Positions 47,956 to 60,075 of a stretch of DNA of 64,000 bases are shown here, piece by piece; the stretch's first letter is position 1; every line of letters begins with the position of its first letter. Source of the DNA: Datura wrightii. Taxonomy: Eukaryota > Streptophyta > Magnoliopsida > Solanales > Solanaceae. Position numbers and translations under genes: made by a program. Below the pieces are notes generated by a model. The model saw only the letters and a list, made by a program, of their open reading frames with translations. It was not told the origin of the DNA and searched no databases. The stretch lies in assembly GCA_035772735.1 (NCBI GenBank), contig JASDFA010000007.1, forward strand, positions 147,869,001 to 147,933,000, given 5' to 3'.

Positions 47956-50784
47956 CTAAAACAGCCCATCATCAATTGTTTCATGAACATTTGGCACATG
48001 TATTGATGTTTCACAATATGATGAGCTCCTCAATGAATTCATGTCCTTTTGTTTCTTGTTGCAACAAAACATTGAAGCATTTTTATCATTGAGATTATAA
48101 TTGATACTAGTATTCTTCAGTACTTCTTGATCTCCATTTAGTTTATGCAATGCATGGATCAAAGCAGCGTCGCGCGCTTCAATCCATGCTCTCTCACCAG
48201 CCCAAAATTTTTGCTCTTTTTCTATCCTAATTGACTCTTTTTTCCTCCATTCTTCTTCCCTCAAGATCCTCTCTTGTTCCTTATCTTCAATTGTCTTCAT
48301 CATTTTCTCCAACCAAATTTCTTGTTTTTCCATTAATTTCTTCATTTGTATATCCACAAAGTCTCTTATCTTAGCTTTCCAGCTCCTTTTCCCCCTTCTC
48401 TTAATATTCTTCCTCTTATCTTTTGAATCATTTTCATCATCGGACGAGCTAATAGCAGCATCAGAATCAGAGGAATCATAGAGATTGACAAGACTGTCAG
48501 AGAGCTTAGGACCCTGATGTTGAAGATGAGCTTCTTGATTGTAATGATGAAAGGAGCTAGTACTAACTTGGTTGGTTTCTGAGTTTGTGTTGCTTGTTTT
48601 ACCATAGAGAGCTTCAAGCTGTCTAAAGTATCTATAGTGTTTGCCATCTTGTCTTCCAGCTTTCCCTTCTTTAGTCTTCTTGTAGTATTTGTACAAGTTC
48701 TCAAATTTCTCCCTGCACTTTTTCCCACTCCTTTGATATCCATATTCCTCAGACATAATCCTAAGATGGTAGGAAAACCAAAAAAAAGGAAATAATTAGC
48801 ATGATTATAGAATATTAAGGTACTTAATTAAGATATTTCACTAGACTTAAACTTTAAATTAAGGAAGAAAGGAAGAATTCTCGCACATAGTAGTACCCTT
48901 ATAACTTATAAACGAATCATTATATGTTTCTCTGGTTAGGAGTGTTCATGGAAAATTGAAAAATCGAATCAAACCGACCATGGATATAAAAACGAGTTAT
49001 TTAGATTATACCAGGAAAATTTGGTTTGATTTTGACTTTAAGTAAAAAAAATTGAAATAATCGATCTAAATTAATTTGTTTATACGAGTATATGTCATTA
49101 AGAGTAAACCGAGAATTCTAAAGTTACTCTTCTTTTACAGATATAAAGAAGTTCCATTCCATTAGAGCATATTGGTAAAAAGAAAAAGTAATGTCATATG
49201 AAATAAAGGGCTGAATACATTGACAATCCCTTAAACATGCAGTAAATTTTATTTAAACGCTTGAACTATGATATATTCTAATAAGCACTTGGACATATGA
49301 TAAAATGTCCATAATAGACATATCCGCCTCAAATTCTTTTAATTATACACATCAACATCACTTGGAACAGGACTAAGGTTTTACAGCTCATCGAGACTTA
49401 TGCGTATAACTGAAGAAGGTGACATATTTAAAATGACAAACTTATCTATGTAATGGGCTCGTGAAAACACGTTCAAAACTTTTCCAAAAATTTAGTCAGA
49501 AATATTTAACAGAAACACTTTATCAGGTGCTTAGATGCCGAATTGAAACAGACCATAATTTGAGTGTCTAAATGAAATTTACCGACAAGTTTAAGATGAT
49601 AGCTATGTATTTAACATATGAAGATGAAGTAAGAAAGGAACCCTAATTTAAATGCCCAAATGGGTACTCCAACAACTTCAATTGATATATTGATGGAAGC
49701 AACAAAAATAGGTACTTGGCCTTCCAAAAGATCCTGCCATTTTTCTAGCTAAAAGGAAGTAAAAAAGCCATGGCGTCCTTGCATTAATAGGACTACTCAT
49801 TCTCAAATTATGTGCTGATCAATGATCAGAAAAAAGCACAAAGTGACGAAATAAAGATGAAAATAACACCTGATTCTTCAACTGAACTTCAATCAAGTGT
49901 CATTTTCTTACACAAAAATAGTAACCTATTAATTCACTCATCAGTATAGGTTGCTTATAAGTGCTGCCTATCCTGAAAACCCTCACATGAAAGAAAGAAA
50001 CTCATATATTGTTCTCAACAATGTGAAAAATTCAAGAAACAACTAAATAATAAAACCTCCCATATCCACATGTAGTGAAGAATAGTCGAATATCTTTATC
50101 GAAAAGAAATACTAAATATATGGTCAAAATTTACTTTTTGTAAACATATATATTTTAAATATTCTTAGTAAAATTACCGACTTAGTTAGACTCTGCTGGC
50201 TTCAACAAGTTATTTCTCACCGATTTCATTGAAAATTTCATATAGTGCTTTGTAGTAGCTAGTATTATTAATAAGACATATTATAATTAAGTAATTGAAA
50301 GAAGTCGCCACGCAATTAAAGAGATAGATAGAGAAATAGGAAGGAATTAATTAGGTTAAAGTATTTGTAAGAGATACCTAGAGACTTCATCCCAAAGGGG
50401 ACCTTTCTGATTAGCTTCTTTGAACTTAGAATCAAGTCGTGATCTAACTTCAAGAAGCGTAAGTGTCTCTTGCCTCGGCCACCGCCCACTTCCGCCGTCG
50501 CCTCCGAGCAGACTGCCACCCCCACCGCCGCCGTCCATCTCAAACATACCACAACTGACACTAGCTCTAGTAATGGCAGCTGCTGCGGTGCTAGAATCGG
50601 GAAGAAACTCGTGATGGTGAAGATGATGAGGAGGAAGACAGTTGTCCATTACCATATCGTACTGTTGGTGTTGACCGCATAACAAATCCGATGATAGATG
50701 CGGCTGAACAGAAGTGAATAGAGGCCTTTCGTTCATGTACTGCGTTAGATCCATCATACCATACTGATGCTGATGATCATCCAT
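47956..50784 (-). CDS. Trihelix transcription factor (PETAL LOSS/EDA31-like), single trihelix
   Basis: Two exons on the - strand, 50784-50378 and 48760-47956, join in phase to give 403 aa. The ATG at 50784 (MDDHQHQYGMMDLTQYM) resembles the start of Arabidopsis PETAL LOSS; no upstream in-frame ATG exists. A His/Gly-rich region precedes one trihelix DNA-binding domain at residues 101-187 (GRWPRQETLTLLEVRSRLDS, WDEVSRIMSEE, GKKCREKFENLYKYYKKTKE), whose third helix lies across the intron. Then come an acidic Ser/Asp stretch with a basic NLS-like cluster (KDKRKNIKRRGKRSWK) and the long central alpha-helix of GT-2 class proteins (about 255-325). In that class a second trihelix normally follows; here the protein ends about 70 residues later without one, and I saw none downstream. 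These factors bind GT elements and control organ growth and boundaries. The 1.6-kb intron holds a MITE. Confidence 0.9.
49208..49614. mobile_element. Inverted-repeat MITE in the trihelix intron
   Basis: The left arm reads AATACATTGACAATCCCTTA, then CAGTAAATTTTATTTAAACG. The right arm's reverse complement reads AATACATAGCTATCATCTTA, then CGGTAAATTTCATTTAGACA. Both then run into similar phrases (TTGAACTATGATAT against AAATTATGGTCT; AAGCACTTGGAC against AAGCACCTGATA). It is about 0.4 kb and noncoding. Confidence 0.7.
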
Positions 50785-51060
50785 TTCCAAAAAAAGCTGC
50801 AAGCTTAAAAAGAAGTACAGTACACAAGTGAGGAGATGGAAGACATAGAGTCAAAAAAATTAGTGGATTAAAACCAAAATTTAAAACTAACTATAGGATT
50901 TGGAACAGTAAGAAGAAGAGGAGATGATGAAGGAAGCGGCTGACCCGGATCGTGTTCTTACAGGAAGAAAAGAAAAGCTTTGAGTATTTGAGAGTATATA
51001 AAAAGGGACTTGTAAGGAACATATATGGACCCATTTCTCTCTGTTCACGGCAGCTGCAGT
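50785..51060 (-). promoter_or_regulatory. Leader and core promoter region of the trihelix gene
   Basis: A TATATACTCTC motif on the - strand near 50993-51003 lies about 215 bp before the start codon and may be the TATA element. The leader between is purine/pyrimidine mixed with no obvious upstream ORF. Support is positional only. Confidence 0.35.
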
Positions 51061-54000
51061 GTTAAAGCTTGTTCACATTTTTTTTTTTTCCTGTCGCTAC
51101 TGGAAGTACATGAATAAATATTAATGAACAACTCATAAATAAATTCAGCATTTTGTCCATATTTCTATTATATATTAATTTAAAGAAAAAGAAATCCAGG
51201 AAAATTCTTAGGGTTTTAGAGATAGCTAGCTGATGATCAAAGTGAAGGAAGGACCAGAGTACTTTTTATTTTATAGAGTTACGCCTTATGTTTTAATTAA
51301 GGGAATCCTTCAGTTTCAATTATAAAATTGTGGGTTCAATTGATCAGGGTGCAAAAAGATAAAAGTTTACGAAAAGAGGTTAAGAAAAATATTATACTAT
51401 CAATGATGATTTGGGTGGAGGGAGGAATCACAATCTACAAAATTATTTTATATCACTATTTAAAATAAATTTAATTTTAAAATTATTATTCTTATACCAT
51501 CAATCAACTCATCTCAATTCATATTTGTGTCTACCATCTCACATGTCAATTCACCACAATATATTAAACTATGTTGATTTTTTTTGTTTTACAAAAGTAT
51601 GTCACAGAAACTGAAACCGAGAAACTACCGATTAATACTATGATATTCTGATGTACTTTCTTGCTGTACGTACATAATGTGCTCTTCTTTCCCTTTGCAT
51701 TTATCAGTTGATTACGCAATTACTTTAATTTAATTTAGACCGCTGTCGGTAATAACATTAACAATGTCCGCAAACGACAGCAGCAGTTAAGTAAAATATT
51801 ATTGTCGGAATTTTGTGACCCAAGCTGATTAATACTCCACTTTGTTTAAATTTTATTCGTCTTTCGGCCCGTTTAAAAAAATACTTTTTTAAAAAAAATA
51901 ATTTTTACTTAACATATTAAAAATGTAAGATTACAAAATATTTTAATATATTTTTAAATTCTATTTAGATATAATTTAAAATTAAAATTAAAAATAAAAT
52001 TTTAAAATCTAGGACGAAAGGCTAGCTTATTAATACTACTACTACTGACTGATCACTTCACCTGTATAGATTTGCACTGTAGCAGACGCATGCATACTTC
52101 TTTGAGACTTCAAAAGTGAAACACTAAATTTCTAGGCTTTCTATTGCAGGCTTTAAATTAGCTAGCTATATTCTTTTTGTTCTTTTCTTCAACAGCAACA
52201 TTAATTTTCAAATTGGGTTTCAAAAATAGTTTGCCTTTTCAAACTTTCTTAACAATACAGTAGTATTATAGGTGATAAATGGGAGGGCTCGATTGAATTT
52301 AAGCGAGTTAAAATAGATTGAGTTAATAAATGAACGGATTATTAACTCCTCTAAAAGTTACTTGTACTGAAACGGGTTGGATTGAAATAGGCTAAAATGC
52401 AGGTTATAGCCCAATCCGTCCAACTCTAATTAACCTTTAATTGTGTTATTTGTTTTTTTATAATCTTTTGATAATTTATAAAATTAATATTTTTCTTTAT
52501 TATGAGAAAATATAATATATTAAATAAAATAAAATATTTTTTTTGAAAATATTCTAACAAGATTTCTCATTAATTAATTTGGGTTAAATATTAGCCCAAA
52601 ATTTTAATGAATTGAAATGAGTTGGGTTGAACTAATAAATAAGCGAGTCAATTATCAACTCAAAACTTAAACAAATTGGACGAGTTAGAATATTCTCATG
52701 CGCTGATTTTGTCTCCTCCAAGTAGTGTATATATTGAGTACCTCTATCATTGTTTTTGCTTAATTTCTAGTAGGACCTTATTTCTTTTTTATACACTTAA
52801 TTACTGTTTTCACACCCTCAGTTCCCCATATTAATCAGTGTTTATTTCCTACAAGGAAAAATATTTTTTGTTTCAATATTGTTTGAAAGGTTTTGCCACA
52901 GTGGGGTGCCTTATGCATGTTATATGTCCTAATTATATGAATTTTGTTTATCTTTCACTCTGAAGGATTCATTATTTTATTTTCATTTTTACTTTGATTA
53001 TTCTTCTTTATTGATATCTATTAAAAATAATTTTTTTATCTCATAAAGATAAAAATAAAATCTGCATATATTTTATCTTTTTCAGACCGATCACTTGTAA
53101 AATTATATTGAGTACATTATTATTCAAGTAGGAACAAACATGTCGTGCAGATGTAATACACAAACTAGATCTAAAGTAATGAGCAAAATAACCTATAAAA
53201 ATATGAGTACTATCAATAGGCTTGCTTCTTCTCTCAAATTTATAATAGAGAAAAAATTATTCCTAACCGTCTGAAATGAGATAATTTTATCACCTAATTT
53301 CATTTTTTTAATCCAAAAATATTCTTATCATTAATCAAGTAGCTTAAAAATAATACTTTTATCGTTAGCTAAGTAGTTGAAAAATACCTTCCCAACTAAC
53401 GATTGATCCAACCTGAATGAAAATTAAATGACAAATTTGTCCCCTAAACTATTTAAATCGAATTCAATACTAAAAAAATCTGTAAATATTAAATTTATAA
53501 AATTTAAATTCTGAGTATGTTCTCTGAGTAAAAATAATAACAAATGGTATATCAAGAATAGCTTAAACAAGTTAAGAATAAGGGGAAGAATCACAAAAAA
53601 GAACTAGTCTTCACTACTTGAAATTAAATCCCTCCAAAGAGGATCTCATCACAGCCAAAACTATGAAAAGGAAAAATGGGCAGCACCCAACTTGCTAGAA
53701 GAATCCAAACCGCCCAAAATCCATGGCCAATCGAAAGTACCCACCCACCCCACCTAAGTTTAGTACTCAAAAGCTACCTTTGTCTCCCTCTCATCAGAAA
53801 CATTGTTTTTATTTGTATTTTGAATAGTTTTTAAAAAAAAATCAGTTTCTGTTTTTAACGGAGAAACGAAATAAATACTGAAACAGAAATATAGAAGAAA
53901 GCAGAAAATATTTCGAGCTCGCAAGTTATTACTTGTGTGTTTTTAAAGAATTATAAATTCTTATTCTTGCAAAGATTTTGGGTTACTTTCTTCTGGGATA

Positions 54001-54934
54001 TCTTTCGATTATTCATCGAAAGAAGATATTTGATTTCAAATTTGATCAATTGAGATATCAGGAAATAATATTCTGATTTTCTTCATTCGAAGTGACTTCT
54101 TAGCCTATTTATGTAGTAATGATGGCAATACTAATTACGGAACTCCGCCGAATTCAAATAACAGAATAAAATCACACTAGACACTTACATTTTTACTTTT
54201 AGAAAAACAACGCAGAGAAAGCACGAGAGGGAAACATTTTTCGATTTTTATTGGTGAAAGACTGAGGCAAAGCCTCGAAATTTATTGCTACGAGATAGGG
54301 TATCAACTGTCTGTTTGGAATTTAATTACCATTTGGAAAAAACTTCGTAAATTTTAAATTAACAAAAAATATTAGAAATTAAAAAATAAATAATAAAAAT
54401 AATTCAAAGTTGAGCCGAGCGATGATGACGGAGACGGAAGAAATGCTTCTACATATAGTCCAAAACTGAACTGAGTGAAACTCTTTAAGAGCCCGAAGAA
54501 ATGCTTCTATATATACACATAAAATTTTTCGTCTTTCTTATTTACGAGGGAGAAATGAACTTTATTCAAATTATATTTTTATCATTTTTCAAATCACACT
54601 TCACCTAAATCCTTTAAATCCCAACAATTTTGGCTACGACTACTGCATCATGCTGAACTCCTAACTAAAACTTTAGCTTATCTATGTCTTTGTGAGGATG
54701 GAAAGAATAATTAAGAGTCTGGATCATCAATTTTCAACCAATATTGTACAGGTAGAAACAGAGAGATTTCTTTGATGACTAGCAGTTGAAGAGAAAGTAT
54801 TACATTACATCCATGCATTGATAAAAATCTCTTCTAAAAAGATAAATAAAATTATTCTTTTTTTTTAGATAAGAGTGAAAAGAAAAAATAGGATACATAA
54901 AATATCTTATTTCTGTTAGTCTCTTTTTGCTTAC
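51061..54934. other. AT-rich intergenic region
   Basis: No gene seen. At 52265-52690 there is a repeat with GAGTTGGGTTGAACTAATAAA and AGCCCAATCCGTCCAACTC phrases in both orientations, probably a fold-back element of the type common in Solanaceae. Short open frames elsewhere lack motifs. Confidence 0.5.
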
Positions 54935-55212
54935 TACTCCCTCCGTCTCAAAATTCTTATCACGTGTTGACTCCTAAGAGTCAATTTAATTAATTTTTAA
55001 ATTTAAATTGAATTAGATTAATTTAATAATTTAAAATTAAAATTTAATATATAAAAATTATGTGAAAAACACTTTAAGTTGCAATTATTCTCTAGATATC
55101 AATATAAATTTTCTAAAAGAAAACATCTTAAATTATTGATCAAATTTTATATAATTTTACCTCTCAAGAAAAAACGTAACAACTAATTTGAAACAGAACG
55201 CATAGGAAATAA
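54935..55212. mobile_element. Stowaway-like MITE
   Basis: The left end TACTCCCTCCGTCTCAAAAT, then TCTTATCACGTGTTGAC, pairs loosely with the right end (reverse complement TATTTCCTATGCGTTCTGTT, then TCAAATTAGTTGTTACGTT). Overall structure and length fit the CTCCGTC family; the right arm is diverged. Confidence 0.6.
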
Positions 55213-58200
55213 TAATTTACCATTATCGGGAGACCATTGTGCAATCAAAATTAGCCCGCGATTTGTTGATTCAAATCAAGTGATAAAGGTGCTTACATTT
55301 TGGCAACTACTTACATATAAAAAGGAAAGTCGCGGAGGTATATTATTTACTCAACTAGTTTATCAATATGATTGAAATACATATAATATGTTATATGTAT
55401 AGTATATTTATATTTAATATAAAATATACACAATTTATATATTTTATAAACTAGTTGACCAACGTATTTAGAATCGTACTTACTTAGAAAAAAGTTTAAG
55501 AATAATCTTCCAACATTAGTTGTTAAGTATGATGATTAAGCCTGTTTTTCTTTTTTCCTCTTTGGGGTGACAACTGATGATTCCCATATCAAACGATAGG
55601 ACAAGTTTAAAATACAATGAATTACACTTCACCAAAGAAAAGGTAGCCAACCACTCTTTTGTTGCGGCTGCTTTATTTCTGGCGAGCAATCAAATATTGT
55701 TTTGGCCATACATATATATATTTTTCTTTTCTTTAAATTATTTTAAATCGCAATCGTATAAAACATAAACTTAAACGAATAAATACATGCAAGATCGTAT
55801 CCTAATCGGATCGAAGAAAGAGGTCACCTGTATAATTGATGGCCCTAAGAATATGTCTCTTTCCTGCATTCGTAAACTATGTTCAAAAACCATTTAAATG
55901 GTAAAAGTCAAAAATCTAAAATATATATCAATGAGAAAGTAAAAAATTTCTCGATAAATATGAAGATGGACTGATCTTTATCGGAGGTGAAGTTAAAATT
56001 TAAAATTTAATTAATTATAGCCTATTGATTCGATCAAAAATTTTAAATACTTTTTGAATTATTAAATTTTAAATAATAATTTATATATATTTAATAAACT
56101 TCTAATTTCTTAAGACAAATATACTATTCAGACTAAAATTACTATATTCTATCAAATTCATAACACGTATTCTAACTCTGCTCCTATTTAACAAGACAAG
56201 TGGTATCCAAAATTCAATAACTCGGCTAATTTGGATTAGGAGTAAGTTCACCCTAAATTTTGGTAATTATTCAGCTTCCATTGAAAGAATAATCAGAAAA
56301 CTAATTTTTATAATGAATTGAGGGGGTCCATAGTTAATCTTAATCCATCATGTTTTGATTAATTAGTAGCATCTTTAATTTGGTGGAGTCTTGATTTGAT
56401 GGGTCCTACATATTTAGAAATTCTTAATCTCACGTGAATTTGGACCCACAAAACATGTGGGATATACACCTGTCAAAATACTACTAGCACAGCTTGAATA
56501 AACTATTTTTAAAATATTTTTTTCTAAAAAAAACTGCTTTTGTTTCATGCTCAATTTAGGTGATATAATTTAATTAACTTAGTACGAAGTTCTAAAGAAA
56601 AAAAGTAGATTTATAAAATGTATGATCTTAAAAATGTCACTAAATTTATATTAAATATGATATGATATGTGTATCATGATTTAAAAATAATTCATTAAAT
56701 ATAAATAATATTTTTTAATAACAAACTAAAAATAAAAATATGTCAGAAACAGAGCATTTAACATAATGTTTGTGTGTTGTTGGTAAAAAGGTTATTATGA
56801 AGGTATCTTTTTTTAATGTTTGGTCAATGATCCTTATCATTGTCATTATATTAAGAAGGACAAGGCTCTTGATTAAGCTCTAGATGGCAGACAAGGTCCT
56901 CCAATTTCTTCTCAAAATGATGAACAAATTAACTTTCAATATATTATATATATATTTATATCAGTGTTCTTTTCATATGTTTTCGAATGTAAATATTTTA
57001 ATATCGAAATTTATTAAGAAATGCTTTCCATAAAAAAAGTGAGTCCATTAAGGAAACTAAAGCTCTCCCTATCAATTTTTTTAAAAAAGTTCTTAGTGCT
57101 CAAACTCGAAAATAAGATAGAACTTTAAAATTACAAACTTTTAACTATGTATTGCTATCAGCTGTAGTTGTCTCTTTATATACGCAAGGAACAGTATATT
57201 TGAGTTTTTACATCAAATCCATCCTTTGTTTCAATTGAATTAAATATATAATATTTTCTCCGTCTCAATTTATATGATCTTTTAATTATTATAGTCGTTT
57301 AAAAAAAAGAATAATATCTTTCTAAATTTAGTAATAATATAATTTTTAAATTTTTCTTATTACTTGTATTGAGATGATTTATAATCATAAAAATGTCAAT
57401 CATTTATTTTAGATGATAATAATAATAATTATTATTTTTTTTATTTTTAATTTTATGGCTAGTAAAATATAATCACATAAGCACTTCTGTTAAGTGAGTA
57501 GGGTATACTTCCCTGTTATGCTAAAACAAGCACATAGCCCCCTCCCATAGCTTTCAAAATTCTTACCCCTTTTTGATCTATATATCAACTTTCTATGTCA
57601 GGTGGTAGGTCCTTAATTGTCCAACTTTATTGTTATTTTTTGAATGTAGCACCATCTTTGCAAATATAGTAATATTTTAAATTTCATTTCAACTTTTAAT
57701 TCTTAAATATGGAGAGAAGGTGATGTTGGGATTTAGTTTTCATTGAAAAGGTGTTGTGTTTTTTTTTTAATTTTTTTTTTAAAGAAAAAAATTGCTTACT
57801 GATAGTTATTGTTTTATATAAAGTTGATTAACTTTCTACAAATTTTAGGCAAGGCCAATTGAGCTTACCTTTCATGAGATTGTACAGTTATGTTTACACT
57901 AAGCACTTCTGTTTTATTGTATAAAAAATTAGTTGATTTATCGCAGTATTTACTTTAGAGGTAACAAGAGTCAATTAGAAATATATACAATTCCTAGCGG
58001 ACGCAGTGGGAACATGACTGTAGAATTGAAAGAATTAACTTTTTAAGTTATTTATAATTTTTTGAATATTATTTTTGTGTTTATTAATTTTCTAATTTCA
58101 ATATTACATGACATATTTAAAATTATAAAAAATTACATAATTAAACAATATCTCTTACTTTCTTAAAATTTTATGCTCAATTAATTAAGATGCGTGAAAT

Positions 58201-59323
58201 GAAACGAAGCGAAGCAAAAAAAGTATACTTTTCACCGAGAACAAAATATTTCAAAGGAAAGGAAATATATTAATAGAGTAATAGTGGTAAAGTCATTAAG
58301 TTAAAACTCGAGATATTACGTTTACCTCTTAATTAGGGTTTAATAAAGTGGTGACATGTTCCAGATTTAGAGGGAGAGGCTCGTCCAATGGTGTTTGCTT
58401 TATTACTCTTTAAATGGAATTGAAGTGAAAGTAAAACCTTAGGCAACCATAAAATTATTTAAGTGCATTTTATATATTATGAGTTCGAGCCATAAAGCTA
58501 ATTATTAATATTTGTGTTAAGATAGAATGAGTGCATTATATACTCTCTTGGAGTGCAGCTTCATGCAATGGGTTGTTCTCTTTTTACTCCTTAATAAAGT
58601 TATTATCAATATATATTCTTGAAGACATATTACTTAAATAAAAAATATGTTCACTCTATTTGCTGAGATTTTAAATTCGAGTCTCATCGTTGTCAATTGT
58701 TGAAAAAATAATTCACGTGTTTATGTCTTCTTTGTTTAGTCCTCCCTACTTAAGGAATTCTCACTCTTTTTGCTTTCTTGTGACTTAAAGCAATAACCTT
58801 AAAATCAAAAGTGAATGATACTTACCACCTGAGCAACTCCTTTGTCCGTCACACCCACACACTTCATTCATCATATAGAAATGTGTGAAATAAACTTTCG
58901 AAGGCCGGAAATTGTTGTCACCTTTAAGTTACTCTACGGCCTTTTCTCGTTAGGACAAAGTGGAACCAACCAGACAAATACAAAATGTGAGCCCATTGAG
59001 GTGGGGCTTTATTGTTAGTACATTTGGACACAACATTGTAACTTGTAAATCATTGTCCAGCACAGGCTTAAGAACGGTCCATATGAACTTAAGGCCAAGC
59101 TGCATTCTGAATTGGGTAATGGAGGCCCAGCGCTCCAAATGGTCCCGACCTTAAGTAATAGCTAGTGTCACGAAGTTTCAAGTTTTACGGGCAAAACTCT
59201 ATGATGAGAATGTTTTAATAAAATTTCAACTGTAAAATTTGAAATTCCACGATTGTTTTTCAATTGCAGAGACTGAAAAATCAAATGAAATTAGTTTAGA
59301 AAAAAAATGTTTGGTTTAAAAAT
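55213..59323. other. AT-rich intergenic region
   Basis: No gene seen. It contains a degraded CTCCGTCTCAATTTATATGA element (about 57255-57470) and AT runs. Around 58940-59160 composition rises to roughly even GC with open frames on both strands (60-odd residues), but I recognise no domain; it may be a fragment of an old mobile element or gene. Confidence 0.45.
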
Positions 59324-59608
59324 TACTCCATCCATTCCTTTTTAGTTGCCGGTATAAGATTTGCATACCATGAAAAAAAAAATTAATAGGGATTGCAATT
59401 TGACTAACATAGCCCTATTAATTGATAGGTGCTTTTTGAAAGCATACAATATTCATTCTTTTCACATTCTAAAGTGAGTTAAATACTAAGGGTAAAGTTG
59501 AAAAAAGTGGTAAACTATTTCTTAAATTTTGAAACTAGCTAGCAACTATTTTGAAACAACTATTTTTAGTGTACTTAGCAACTAAAAAGAACGGAAAGAA
59601 TGCTACTC
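59324..59608. mobile_element. Stowaway-like MITE
   Basis: The left end TACTCCATCCATTCCTTTTT, then AGTTGC, mirrors the right end, whose reverse complement is TAGCATTCTTTCCGTTCTTT, then TTAGTTGCTAAGTAC. The 285-bp AT-rich element is flanked by TA-like sites. Confidence 0.75.
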
Positions 59609-59659
59609 TAATTAGTTTCTAAACCACACATGTAGTCTGAAAACGAAAAGCAGTATGAT

Positions 59660-60075
59660 TTCGTAGGATGTATAAGAATAATGCTGAATAGGTGTATTAG
59701 TAATACTTGCATTGGTAATGCTTGTATTAGTCATGCTTGCATTAGTTATGCTGAGGTTATTTCTTATGCATTGTTTGGTTCAGTGTGTTAAAAATAACAT
59801 TTATTGAATAATTTATTAAATTTTTTATTTATTTATAAAAATACTCTTCACAAATAAGATAGAAAGGATGTGGAAAAGGTTTTGAGGGGCAATTATGTCT
59901 TTAATTATGCTAATGCATGCATTAACAACTATTGCATTACTAATACTATGATTTATTTATGCATTAGTTATACATAACATAATGCAAAATAGAATGTATA
60001 ACTAATGCAAGGTACTAATAATATACCAAACTAATGCTTATATTATTTTTGTTAATACACTTTATCAAATAACCA
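59660..60075. repeat. Repeat with many TGCATTAGT/ACTAATGCA phrases
   Basis: From about 59680 the left half carries AATAGGTGTATTAGTAATAC, TTGCATTGGTAATGC and TTGCATTAGTTATGC. The right half carries the mirror form (ATGCATTAACAACTATTGCA, GCATTAGTTATACATAAC, AACTAATGCAAGGTACTAAT). It is a fold-back element of about 0.4 kb belonging to a family I have seen widely in Solanaceae introns but cannot name with confidence. Confidence 0.65.

Noticed and set aside
50785..50802. Six extra N-terminal residues on the trihelix protein
   Set aside because: The upstream codon is TTG; the ATG at 50784 matches the start of PETAL LOSS-like proteins.
58950..59154. Opposing 62-64 codon frames in a GC-richer patch
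   Set aside because: Neither strand shows a known domain, and overlap on both strands suggests composition rather than coding.
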